The translations under genes were made by a program, and so were the position numbers. Source: Symsagittifera roscoffensis (taxonomy: Eukaryota > Xenacoelomorpha > Acoela > Convolutidae). Taken from it: a DNA stretch of 64,000 nucleotides. The stretch is from the NCBI RefSeq assembly GCF_963678635.1, contig NC_087064.1, positions 21,376,509 through 21,440,508 on the forward strand, in the 5' to 3' direction. Positions 27,201 through 37,900 of this stretch are shown here, piece by piece; position 1 is the stretch's first letter, and every line of letters starts with the position of its first letter. The notes beneath the pieces were generated by a model. That model was not told the DNA's origin and made no database searches. It saw only the letters and a list, made by a program, of their open reading frames with translations.

Positions 27201-30200
27201 CATAAACTAATTCCTCGGCTCTGAAAAGACTGTATAGTAACTGACTTGCGTATCCTCTGTCCGATTGTCTTCATGTCTTCTGCCTCCACCCAGCACGTCT
27301 GCACTGAGCAAGCCCCACTCTGCCCGTGACACGCACACTTCTTCTTGTGGGTCAACATAGCTGTCACAACACCCCCAACCTAAAAGCAAAACAAGGAGTG
27401 AAAGTTGTCAGGGACAAGATTTTCGACCACTTTTGTCCATAAAAATTTGAAAAAATCCAAACTTTTAGGTAAATTATGAACTTTTATAGCCATTTTTGAG
27501 AAGATTACTAGGAGTTTGCGACTGAAAACTACCCACGTGAAGGCCAGAACATTTTCAACTTCTGATATTAATCGAATAGTTCCAATTTTACCAAAACCAT
27601 GGTTTCGGATAATTGTGGTTGCAATCTATTCTTTCTCCCATAACCCATGGAAAGTCCATGGCTGCCAGCAGGGACCACATTGATTTGGGGATATTTTTGG
27701 TCAAATTTTTCCAAAAAGTGCTTAAAAACTACCTTCTTGGCCTGTTTTTTCAAAAAGTTCCCTGCGATGCAGAAGATTTGGTCAAAACGAGATCTTTATA
27801 GTGGTTTGGGATAGCTCAGAAATTCAATTTGGTCGACCTTAAAAGTCGACAAACTTTTCGAAGTTTTTCAGAAACTCTACCTCCCGAAATTTCTAGATCT
27901 ACCCTTTGTTGCCACACCAAAGTTCGATTATGATTGAGGGTATTGATACCATTTTAAGAAGAAAAAACACAAAAACGATTTGTTCACGTTTTTACAGAAA
28001 ACGGCTTTTGCGCTGCTCTGCTTGAGTACTGACAGCAGTTTATGGGTTTTTTGTTAAGTGCTTAGTCAGTCTCGGAATGAGCACAGAGCACGGAGATCCT
28101 CAAACTATCGTACTATCAGCTGAGAGGTGGATATATTAGCCAGATCACTAGCATGCGGGTTACTTGAGCTTTTAGATAAACAAAATTGAGTAATTTACCC
28201 GCAGCTTTTAGGAAAACTAAGGCCAATTAAATTCTGAGGCTGAAGAACCAAACTTGGTGAATTTGACTTCGAGAAGGCTTTTCTAATGACGCAAGGACCA
28301 ATTGCGTGACAATTTCTCAACCAATCAGCGTCCTCTAAACTAACCAGAATTTTGGCTGAATTTCCAATACTTCTGATTGGCTGAGACTCTTTTCCGATAT
28401 TTGGTGGTTTTGATGAGATAGATTGCCCTGACTAGAGAGGAGGTTTTCTCAATTGACCTGGATTTTCCTTACCATATTGTGTCTGGAGAGTGCGTAGTTG
28501 GGGTCGTCTCTCTTGGAGAGTGCCTTGAAGAGAGTGGAGAGGAAGTTGAGAGCTAGTTCGTAGCCCACTTTGAAGTTGTCGTGGCATCCCTCATTCGCCA
28601 CAGACACCCCACCACCTCCCATGCCTCCCATGGAAGAGCTCTACAGACGACAAAAGAAGTTTCGCCATTATTAAACGAAAAAATGTTGAATAAAAACAGC
28701 ACAGAAAAAAAACAAGTAGAACCAGTTGGTACGGAAGTTGCACTGAATGTTGCAACTAAGTATTTATTCATTGCAAAATTTTAACAACTTTTAAAAAAAA
28801 TGGAAATTTGGAAGGAAAAAAGTTAGTTACAAGAAGGATATATGTTCCAAAAAGTAAAATGAATAGCACAAGTTTTTGCAATATTGATCTTTCGTTACTG
28901 TTTCATGACATCCATTTTTGGTCGGCCCATGCTAAAATTTTTCTTTAACCTCCTTTGGCATTACTTGAGCATTATTTTCCATCACGTGACCTAAAGCGTT
29001 ATCATTGACCTATTGTATTAACTAGGCTGACCGAAACACAGGAAAAATTGACGAAAGGTTTTTTGAAAAAACATCCCCCTCGAAAATTTTCTCGCTTTTC
29101 TGCCGTTTTTTTGGAAAGTAATTGAAATAAAAGCTTCTAAAACAAAAAAAGGCAAAAACAAATGACAGAAGTTTTTAGCGACATAAACAAGAAAAACTAA
29201 ATCAAATTTGAGAATCAATTTCAGGCAAAAAATTAGCCTGCTGTGAAAGCTTCTAAGGAGCAAGACATTTTTACTCGACACTGAGAAATTTTCTTGAACG
29301 CGAAATAATGCTGAAAAAATTTAAAATGATATCACGCTTAACCCTCTACGAGCGTTTTTCCAAGATACATATTATACTACAGAAAACCCGCTTATTCATT
29401 GCCAGCTTATTGTTCCGACTTTAGTAAGGAAAGTAAGGGAAAATTTGTGCTCGGGTGGCTTTTTTCTTCCGACAAATTTCGACTTTTTTACTATACAATT
29501 TTGACAGAACGTTGTTGTCCTGAGCTTAAATTTGAAAAAAAAATTCATCTGTGATCAATTTTCGAAAAGTTATGGGGGTTTAAGATTGCCATTTTGGCCA
29601 AGTTGGAACAATTACCGCGCTTTAAATTTCGCGCGGTTAACGCGTAAGCGGAGATTAAATCCGTCTTACAAATCGTTCCAAATTGATTGAAGGAAGCGTA
29701 GTTGCCATAAATGCTCTGTTAGTAGGGACAAAATCTATCACTTTGTACTTTATATGGCGTGAGGGGGAATGATTTTCACAAAAAAATCTCAAAATTTTTT
29801 TTCATGTTATTACTGCTTCATAGACCTTAAAAGTCAGTCTGAATATTCAGGGTTTCGCACTGATACGAGCATTCTTGTTTGAATTCCCATTTCGTGAAGC
29901 GTAACAAATAACATCAGCAACATGACTACTCTGCTGACTTAAATTATCAGGACACGGAAAAAGTTAAACGTTTTAATCACGCTTTTGCTCAAACTGAGTG
30001 AATACCAAACAATAATTGATCGGAAAACAAATTTTATAGAAGTTTACCAAAATGAATGTAGTGCAAAATTTTGAAGTGAAATTCGGACCCAAAGTTTTGC
30101 CCTAGAAAAAGTTAAGGTTGGGCTCCTTTTGGTCAAACAATATTCCGCAAAAACTACTGGCTTACAACTTTTGCTTTTAACTACTAGGTTGAGAACTTTG

Positions 30201-33200
30201 CTCTTAACTACCGGGTTAAAAATCCGCTTTTAACTACTTGGTTAAAACTAACTTTTGACCTAAAAGGGTCATGTTTGGCTTCTTTTAGTCAGTCAATCAC
30301 GATTCCGCTAAAAAATTCATTTACTAGGATGGATATTATCTCCCAAATTAGTTTCAAATAGAGAAAAATTTTGCTTTGATAGTCAAAAGCAAATTTTATT
30401 GCATAAAATACTAATTTCTGGTTTAAAAACAGTTTTTGTTTATAAAAGTTTTTAGAAATTATATCCATCATAATTTTAGAAATTATCATTCAAAAAGTTT
30501 TGTTGTTTTGAGCTTATTTTTCAAAAGATGTTTTACCTGTGATCATTTTTCGGAAAATTATGGGGGTTTAGAATTGCCGTTTTGGCCAAATTGGAACAAT
30601 TACCGCGCTATATATTTCGCGCGATTAACACGTAAGCGGAGATTAAATCTGTCTTAGAAATTGTTCCAATTGGTTGAAGGAAGCTTATTTGCCATAATTT
30701 ATCTGTTAGTAGGAGCAAAATCTATAACTTTGTACTGTATATGGCGTGTGAGGGTTGATTTTCACAAAATTCTCAATTTATAAAAAATATTGGTTTTATT
30801 TTATTACATTTATTATTTCATGTTATTACTGCTCCATAGACGGTAAAAGGCAGTCGTAACATTTAGGTTTCGCCCTGATACGAGCAGTCTTGTTCAATTT
30901 CACTGTTGTTTTTAACGACTGAAAAATAGCATACGATGAACAAGTTTTTTATTGTTTGATTAGTAAATAATGCAAAAATTTGTAACTTCAGCTTAAACTG
31001 ACTCAATATGACTGTTCACTCTATCTTCGTTCAAAAAAATTTTGGCAACTAGCTTTCATTTGTCAAAAGTTTTCAACAGCTATCGAATCACGACTGAACG
31101 ATTTTGTGTATGAAATGCCATTGGAGCTTATCTGACTTTCATTTGTGGCAGCTGATTAGCCTGAAATAAAAGTGAAGTTATGTTTTTCCTATTTTGTTTG
31201 TTTGCAAATGTTGGCGTCTTAATAATCCGATTTAGGACAAGGGAACTGTCACCTCTGGGGGAGCGACTCCGCAAGAGCACTCAGTAGACAGATACCCGTC
31301 CCCACATGCTGTGGCTACACTTAGAGCAGCCGCAGCCCCCACGAATGCCTCCACAATGGCCCTCTCCTTGGTGTTAGTCTGCATTATGGGAGAGCGGAAC
31401 AAGTAGAGCAGTCCTTTCATCGGAGTCCTCTTGTCCAGCCCCTCACAGCGCCACATCTCATTCTGTAAACACGGGACATTATTTTATGCAGCACCAACCG
31501 ATAATTTTTGTCATTTTGTTTTGGATTATTTTGCCATGGTCGATTCAACGAAAAACGGACAAAAAACTACCCCCTCCCCCCTCCCCCTCCTTCCTCAAAA
31601 TTAATGTATATTGGCGCCTACGGCGCCTTTAGAAAATTTTTAGGGTCCGTTACCATAAATGGATATTTCAAAATAGTTCAAAGGGGGACTATTTGGGTCG
31701 GCAGGGGGTCGAATCCCTGAGGGGGGGGGGGGGCAGACTAAATCCGTTCCTGGACAGGACATGCATCAATAACTTTGATTGAATGAGACGATTTTGGAAA
31801 GTTCTGCCTCCGAAGCAAATTGAACTCTTTTGATAATGTCTGCCACAAGTGTGGGCTATGATCCAAAAAAATTTATGATTTATTTTCTCAGTTTCGCAGG
31901 CGATTTGCACAATGGCGGGGATTAGAACAAGAGAAATCAAAAAGTTGCAACAAATTCCTATCTGAGTTTACTTGACCGAATTTTTTGACCAAATTTTTGC
32001 AGAATCATAGCATAGTATGACCGTAACATTGCTAAAGAATGTCAATTTAATAACCACAATTCTAAGTCTGTTCTTGGCTAAAAACAATATTCAAGTTCAG
32101 ATCAAAGTGATCATAGCTCAAGGGTGCAGTTAATTTCAAAGCATTAGGACTAAATTTGCATAAAGTTTTAGCAAGCCTGCAGAATTCAAAGGAGATACCA
32201 GGCTAGGTTGAAGCGCCCTTGCTTGCTAATACTCAGTTTCTAACTGATATACAAGCTGCAATATTCTCATTTTTCCATTTTTTTGCTGTTGAAATGTGTA
32301 TGTGACCTAAAATAATGTATTGTGGAATTATGGCGCTCCGGTAGTGATAGTGCATAGCAAGCACATTATTTCGGGGGTCAAATCGCACGCGTGCTGCAAT
32401 TTGCAAGGTGAGCTCTTGCAAGGAAGTCGGAGCTTAATGAACGCCGCTTATATGCGCTCTTATGAACTTAAATAATTAATCTCCGGATTAGGTCTCCGGG
32501 CTGGTTGAATAAAAAAAATTGGACAGGGTACCTTGAAAAGGTCCGTGCAGGTCTCCAGTCCTATTCTGGTGCCCGCGTAAGCCATGAGGACAGTGGCCCT
32601 GGGGAATGCACTGCAGGTCAGTCGGGCCAGTTTGGGCAGGTGGGGCAGGTACCTTCTGCACCAAGCGTCCGCATCTCGCACATAGTCCGAGTCGTAAGAC
32701 CTGAGAAATAAACAAGCACACGTTTTCGACAAAACCAGGGTTTGAGTTGGCTCATAAGAGTTGTGTGACTGTGATTTTTTGAAAATCCTTGACGATCTGT
32801 AAAGTCAATTACTCGGCAAAAGCTGAAAAACGATTTGTCTACAAATGAAACACTAAAAAATGATTTTTTTTTGTCCTTGACATTTGTTTTACAAAAATTT
32901 GGCTTATACTTTGCTTTTAATGCTTGAGATAAAAATGATACGATGTCTATGCAGCTTTTTCTATTTTTGATATCAAAATGTTTGTGGAAGTGAAGTAGAA
33001 TAATATCAGGAATGATAGCAAAGAATTCCGTCGAAATCACAACGGTCGAATTTAGAAATTCACTATTGAGTTCGTGAAAAACTTATTTCGTTCCCAGTTT
33101 TGAAATTTGTCTTAGCGCCTGCTTGGGTATCAAGGTTTTTTATTGTTAGAAAATTTTTGAAGAATTTGAAAAAAAAAACATTTATTCCCAAGATAGTGCT

Positions 33201-34961
33201 AAAATTAGGTTCAAAAATTAAGGTAGTCGAATAAAAACTAATTTTTCACGCTTAAGCAGAATAACTGATTGCCCTGTTATAAACCTGTTGGTTCGCTTTG
33301 TTGTCTCGAATTTAGACTGCCAAGAAAATTTCAAACTGCTTATGAAAATTTTTAAAGTTGTTTTCTGCTTCCAATTGAAACGGTTTTACTATAATATATC
33401 ACTCGTCCCAATCCAATGGGTCTTTTGGCTCCTAATTTTGCGCAAAAAAGACTATGAAAAAACCAAAGATAGCTGGTTGCTATGCAATTAGCATTGAATT
33501 TTCCGGCCACAAAAATAGTAAGCAAAAAATAAATAGAATTGCGTCGTTTCTTAACCATGGGGGGTTGAAAAAACCGAAGAGATTTGATTCGACAGTTATA
33601 GTAAATGAAGTAAGTTTCACAAAATTTGTGCCGAAAAATGAGTAGAAAAAAAATTAAGAAGTTTGAAAAATAAAAATAAACTATTTTTTTTTAAATTTTT
33701 TGACGAAAGTTCGTTTTTTAAACTATGAAGACGCTAAAGAAAATATTGAAAACTATTCAAGTGGAATTAAACTAAATTTTTTCGGCTTTAAAAAGCTGCC
33801 GGTTAAAAAGCCTGCTGACTCGCTTTATTCGCTCGAGATTAGACTAAGAATCAAAATTTTTTCACTGATTTTCTTGATACTGAGAAAGTTTCTGGATTGT
33901 TCCTAGGGTCGCTCCAATTAAGCCTGAAATAGCTTCATTAAGATATGTCAATGGAGCCATTTCGATGCTTATATGTTGTACCAGGGTTGAAAAAAAATTG
34001 AAAATAAAAATAAAAACAAAACACGACAAAGTTTTCCCCCACTCTTAATGGTCAGAATTAAAAAAAAAACAAATGAGAACTTCAGAAAAAAATAAAAATG
34101 TCTCCCAAATGGGTTGTTTGTTTTGTTTTTTATCTGTTTTCTTTCCTCCGCGATTTAGGGTTTTCTAATATTCTGGCCACGTTCCGAAGTGGTTGCAACA
34201 TATATGACACAGAGTGCTTTTTCTTCTCGAATTGGGGTACCTAAAGGAAAGAAAGCTGGAAATTGTATACTAAGCGTTTTTTTCGATAGACTCCATGCAT
34301 TAACTCAATGAATCCCGGGTTAACCGCCATACAAAAAATTCTTGTGATACAGATAAACATTTATGTAAGGAGGTTAACCCGAGATTAAAATAGTCGTAAT
34401 TGGGTTTCCAAAAAAATATATAACGTTTCTTTCAGTATTGAGAAAAAATGGTTTGAAAGTTTCCTTTTTTGGACTTACTTACAGCGGAAAAAGTGAACGA
34501 TCCTATCAAACAACTCCCCATCTGATATAAAACTGTTTTCTTTTAAGTTAGTAATAAGTTTTCTCATTTTAAATTTTACAACTCCCTCTTACAATCAACT
34601 CGCTTGACGCACCTTCAGAAAATATGCGCACGTCTCGCCCATAAAAAAAATGTGTCAAAATCTCGTTTTAATCATCTGAGAGCTCCTACCGAAACATAAG
34701 TTCTTCCTGAGCGAGTTCCATCTCTCTGAATTGAGCCATGGTATCGTAGTTAGGGAGCCTGGATATCTGAGTTGATTCAACTGGTATAAGTGAAGCCAGT
34801 AAAAGAGTTAACAGTAAAATTGTGAAACTGCTCCAGTTTGCAAAATTCTTCGAGATTCCTGAATTACTAATTCTTGATGATTGCTGTTTTAGTCGCCTGC
34901 TCATGAAATTGGGATAATCCAAATTTAAAGGTTGTCTACTTTCGGTAAGGTTAATAGACAT
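24016..34961 (-). CDS. Divergent Wnt ligand gene, seven coding exons, complete
   Basis: Encodes a Wnt-family secreted glycoprotein, predicted to be acylated in the ER by Porcupine and to bind Frizzled/LRP receptors (family knowledge). CDS segments on the minus strand are 34961-34690, 32700-32532, 31462-31253, 28640-28473, 27379-27246, 25636-25458 and 24263-24016. All introns are GT-AG, every phase matches, and the total is 1380 nt (459 aa plus stop), a little longer than typical Wnts of about 350-400. Visible hallmarks are a hydrophobic signal region (residues 44-62), the N-terminal Cys-rich helices, an exon-3 WRCEGLD in place of the family WNCS, the acyl-serine loop CHGQSGAC (Ser294), and the C-terminal CKCQFQFCC...CETC knot ending in Cys. 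One N-glycosylation sequon (NMT, Asn401) is present. Odd points are a long N-terminus before the hydrophobic segment, a Gly/Met/Ser-rich stretch where WGGC is expected, and a short tail after the last Cys. Family assignment is very sure; the Wnt subfamily cannot be told. Confidence 0.95.
24865..25165. mobile_element. hAT-MITE-like relic in Wnt intron 6
   Basis: Contains TCTAGGGTTTCTCAAAGGGG and GGGGCGGATTTTCAAAAAAA, close to the left end of the 63.3 kb MITE. The right part (ATATGGATATCG ... CCGAACCCCTGAAGG) resembles 31655-31722 instead, so it may be a fusion of two relics. Confidence 0.5.
25458..25636 (-). CDS. Wnt exon 6
   Basis: One base, 59 codons and one base. The acceptor is ATCTGTAG and the donor CAG|GTCACT. 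It starts KYLSPMEVEV, matching the family LKxKYDxAxxV segment, then a basic linker (EKNKRNRVNLPDW) and ends SEMWCYPNKINS, matching the SPDFCxxN position. This linker connects the lipid-bearing domain to the C-terminal Cys-rich domain. An apparent longer ORF reaching 25249 is read-through of the intron. Confidence 0.92.
25740..25890 (+). repeat. GTCGCGGC-type short tandem repeat in Wnt intron 5
   Basis: Imperfect units such as CCGAAATTTGATCGCGGCGG and CTAAAATTTGGTCGCGACCG, closing ACCTCGACCCGGGATGGA. It resembles the TCGACC blocks in style but differs in unit sequence and length. Confidence 0.6.
26335..26400 (+). repeat. Three tandem 25 bp MITE-end copies in Wnt intron 5
   Basis: Three back-to-back units, AGGGGCGGATATAAGGGGGA, AGGGGCGGATTTAAGGGGGA and AGGGGCGGAATTAAG, each like the hAT-MITE terminus. 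Confidence 0.75.
27246..27379 (-). CDS. Wnt exon 5: acylated-serine loop
   Basis: 44 codons plus two bases. The acceptor is GCTTTTAG and the donor AA|GTCAGT is phase 2. It contains KKKCACHGQSGACSVQTCW, a clear match to the family KCKCHG-x-SG-x-C-x-x-KTCW thumb. The serine that normally carries palmitoleate is kept (residue 294). Confidence 0.96.
27640..27905. mobile_element. Diverged hAT-MITE relic in Wnt intron 4
   Basis: Shares AATTTGGTCGACCTTAAAAG, TTTGGTCAAAACGAGATC and a right end CCGAAATTTCTAGATCTACC with the family. The ends no longer carry the GGGGCGG motif. Confidence 0.55.
28473..28640 (-). CDS. Wnt exon 4 with Gly/Met/Ser-rich start
   Basis: 56 codons, phase 0 at both ends, acceptor CTGTAG and donor ATG|GTAAGG. 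It opens with SSSMGGMGGGGVSV, a low-complexity stretch, then NEGCHDNFKVGYELALNFL. The latter corresponds to the family segment GGCSDN-x-x-x-G-x-x-x-x-x-x-F, but without the usual Trp residues before the Cys. It ends LSRHNM, where Wnts have a Leu-x-x-His-Asn-Asn motif. Confidence 0.9.
29511..29883 (+). repeat. Direct repeat C, left copy
   Basis: About 370 bp. Shares with 30501-30897 the segments TTATGGGGGTTTA, GGAACAATTACCGCGCT, ACGCGTAAGCGGAGATTAAA, TCTGTTAGTAGG and a CTGATACGAGCA end. It is located in intron 3 of the Wnt gene. Confidence 0.85.
29929..30150. mobile_element. Partial copy 4 of the TA-targeting transposon
   Basis: The left end CTCTGCTGACTTAAATTATC follows TA at 29927-29928. Downstream similarity to copy 2 includes CTTTTGCTCAAACTGAGT and the later GGACCCAAAGTTTTG/GGCTCCTTTT segment. 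No right end was found. It lies in intron 3 of the Wnt gene, between the two members of a direct repeat. Confidence 0.55.
30153..30257 (+). repeat. Four-unit 26-27 bp tandem repeat
   Basis: Units begin ACTACTGGC, ACTACTAGG, ACTACCGGG and ACTACTTGG, and the first three end GCTTTTA or GCTCTTA. The array is in intron 3 of the Wnt gene, inside the partial TA-element copy. Confidence 0.75.
30501..30897 (+). repeat. Direct repeat C, right copy
   Basis: Same orientation as the left copy, offset by about 990 bp, and clearly diverged. The two copies bracket a partial TA-element and a 27 bp tandem repeat. It could be a terminal repeat of an unclassified element or a segmental duplication. Confidence 0.85.
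31253..31462 (-). CDS. Wnt exon 3
   Basis: 70 codons, phase 0 at both ends, acceptor TTTACAG and donor GAG|GTGACA. It contains MWRCEGLD (the RRWNCS position), then KERAIVEAF...ALSVATACGDGYLSTECSCG, matching the family pattern E-x-A-F-x-x-A-x-x-x-A-G-x-x-x-x-x-x-x-A-C-S-x-G followed by C-x-C. Confidence 0.93.
31560..31745. repeat. G/C-run-bounded repeat relic in Wnt intron 3
   Basis: Begins with a C-rich run (CCCCTCCCCCCTCCCCCTCC) and ends with a long G run near 31721-31735, consistent with inverted ends. The interior holds GGCGCCTACGGCGCC and GGGTCGAATCCCTGAGG. Similar to part of 25080-25165. Confidence 0.5.
32532..32700 (-). CDS. Wnt exon 2
   Basis: The acceptor TTTCTCAG and donor AAG|GTACCC flank 56 codons plus one base. 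It contains the N-terminal Wnt helical pattern: Cys in DAWCRRYLP, then LTCSAFPR, and GTRIGLETCTDLF, which corresponds to the family's G-x-x-x-G-x-x-E-C-x-x-x-F segment. Phase 2 in and phase 0 out. Confidence 0.9.
34311..34386. repeat. Short inverted repeat in Wnt intron 1
   Basis: AATCCCGGGTTAACC (34311-34325) and GGTTAACCCGAGATT (34372-34386) pair with one mismatch around a 46 bp spacer. Probably a mini-MITE or hairpin. Confidence 0.7.
34690..34961 (-). CDS. Wnt exon 1: N-terminus and signal region
   Basis: Residues 1-90 plus two bases of codon 91. A basic and Ser/Asn-rich stretch of about 43 residues precedes a hydrophobic run (FTILLLTLLLASLIP). The donor is CG|GTAGGA, phase 2. The first Met at 34961 is the longest choice. 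Met20 is also possible and would shorten the pre-hydrophobic region. This exon carries little Wnt homology. It is assigned by its signal-like segment and by exact phase fit to exon 2. Confidence 0.8.
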
Positions 34962-37900
34962 ATTTAAAAAAAAACTGGGTTGCCCTTTTCGTTTTTGGAA
35001 ATATTAGGCCAAATTTGAGCCAAAATGAACTGAGTTGAGTGTGTTTAGATCTCGAAATTGAAGCAACATTGAGGTTCTGCAGTAAAGATGTCAAAGCGTA
35101 AAGGCGGATTGTAAATCAGACTTTGTTTGGGACTTGACTTTCGGTCTCAGGGGCGAGCTACGCAGTTAAATAATTGTGGAAATAATTAATTAAGCAGGTA
35201 TTCTGTGTGGTATGAGGCGATTGTGTATTTGTCTGTTTATTGACTGGTGTTTGGTAATTATGGTTCAGATTTAGTGAGGTAAGGGTTCCCGTCTGGGTTG
35301 AGAAGAACCGTAGAATTGATTAATGTGTTTGAAGTGTTTCTTTTTCTTCTCGCTTCTTTCGGCCCAGTTCGGGTGTTGTAAAACAAGTTGACAATTAGTC
35401 GTGACCTGTTATCTCCCCCCTTTGAGAAGACTACCCGCTAACTTTTTGACAAAGCCCAACTAACAGAAGGCCCAGTTAGCATAAAATCAGTTAAACTCTC
35501 TCAAGTAAGAAGAAAATTGTTTCTAAATGGTTACAGAGTTTTGTTTAGAAGCTAGCTTATGAAGTGTTCTATTTTGAAATGAAAACATGATTTTAACGTA
35601 TCTCTGTTTTCCGAAAAATATATATTTGGTCTTTATCTTACAGGTTTGCTATCGATACGGTTTTTTAAAATCAGAAATCAATTATGATAACTAAAAATAG
35701 ATTATTTTATTTGTTAATGCAGCAAAGACAAAAGTGAAAACTTAACGTAATCGATCATAAAAACTTCAAACGGTGTTCAATGCGTAACTTCAGTACTTTC
35801 TTCTGATAAGGATCAGAATTAGACTTCATAACAAACAAACTCTTCATAAGAATATGTTGTCACATTTTTAACCGAGACCAACAAATTGATGTTTGTACTG
35901 AATTCGTTGTATAATTTTTCTGCTTACTGGGTTTTTCTGCTAGTTGAGTTATTTTATACTTAGGTTGTAGGTCGAACAAACGTAGAGGAGTCAGCGATTT
36001 ATGGTCACAACAGGCCAATAAACTCTTAGCAGATTCCCAAACTCGATCAACATTTTTACGACTCCAAAAAATGTCACAACAGAAAAGAAAGCTCTGTTTT
36101 AGGTCTGCTAGCACCGAAATATTAAGATCCCTTCTGATTAACTTCCAATAAAGATATATGCCCGGATAGCTGGATATTTTGGAACTAAATTGCAATATAT
36201 CCTGGAGCCCGAGGCTTATTTGCCGGGCTCAAATCTCGCTAAGAAAGGAAAGAGCAACCCGATTCAAAGAGTGTCTATAGTCGGAGGATTAGGGATCCTG
36301 TTTGAACCGAATCCACTGGAGCTTTTCCGGAAGGCTAAAAATCCGAGCTAAATTTATTTGATGGCAAACTTCAAGAAGTGACAGGTCAAATTTTTATTAA
36401 TGAATTTTAATCTTTGACCAAAAGAGGTTCAAACTTTGACCAAGATTCCATTTAGCTGTCAGTTTCTCCTTGAAGTGATTTTGCGCTAATTGGTTAAAAG
36501 TTATCCAAGTTCAAAAAGTGAGGTATAATAAACTTAGTTATGTCCGTAGAAACGCGGGATCTTGTCAGTCGGAAACAGAATTTGCTCGGATAAACTGGGA
36601 AGAAAGGTCGCAATAAATTAAAAAGTAGCCTTTTTGCCCCGGGAATTGGCAAAGTGTTTGGCGTAACCTGATCCGAGCAGATTAAGTGCCCAAGGTCTGT
36701 TTGTTTTCAGACCTAATCAGGCCGAATTTTTTCATGTCTCGATTTGAAATCATTTCACGGCACTGGTTAAAAAAGGAAGCCAAATCAGGAATAAATTGTA
36801 AAATCAAATTATAAAGCTAAGCTGGTGAGTTGAAGTATTTTTCAAAAATTGTGAAGAGTTGACCATAACAAACTTAATTTTAGATTTGTTTCATTTTACA
36901 GTTCAGGGCTTTTCATGATTTGTCGACAAAACCTGCCGCTAATAGTTAATTAAGCTATTAGTACTTTTTAAATAGCTAGTTCAGAAGCATTAGTGTAATG
37001 TAAATTAGTTCAAGGAAAATAGGAAATAACTTTGGAAGCAACTATCATGTTAAATTTTGAAATTCTGACAAACAACAGGTAAAATTTAAAACTTGTCGAA
37101 CAAGTAATACACGCTGATTCGACTTATATTACCATGTAATTATTTTGGATCATTGTTATCAAAGAATGGTATATTTTTAACATGGTATAAACATACCAAC
37201 TCTGCATCTCACAGCTGCAAATTCTCAAGCTTAAAAGAGAGAGTCGGCAGATCGAATTAAATAATTGACTTTGACCAACAAGCAAATCTAAATTTCTCAG
37301 CCTCGTCCGAAAGTACTTGTCACCTAGTTGGCAAAAAGTTATCTTTTAGTCTAGTCACAGTTGAACTTCAGAATTCGAACTGAATATGACAGATTAATAA
37401 ACAGAGTTTATCAGAATAATGAAGCAAAATAGAAGTAACCTGTTTGATTTCGACAGACTCGGTCGAAGCCCTGATAATCCAATTAGTTAACCCTTTTATA
37501 ATGAAGCCTTATTTATGATATGAGTTTAAAATGTAACCTAACCATTTCCTCCGCATATATAGATAGTTGATAGTATCATCCCATTGCTGTAAGCTTTGGA
37601 TAGATACAATTAACTTCTGAAACAAGCAGAAATTACAGTGAAAATTCGAACACAATTTAAAAATTTTCAACTGTTTAACTAACAGTTTCCAGACACCGAT
37701 GGCTCGGAGCTATTTCCCTTTGAAAGGCATAGCACAGTGTTTAAATATGCGTGGATATTGACCCAAGAACTTAATTTTTGCCCTCTGGCAATAGAGCAGA
37801 GGGGGCTCACGTAAAAGATTCTCGCAAAAAAACTGAAATTTTTTTTGTCAAATTTCTCAAAACTCTCCCATAAATAACTGCAGATGATATGCTAATAAGT

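Noticed and set aside
32618-33040. 140-codon minus-strand ORF, the second longest in the window
   Set aside because: Its C-terminal end overlaps Wnt exon 2 in another frame. The rest is intron 1 with Phe/Lys/Ser-rich, non-coding-like composition.
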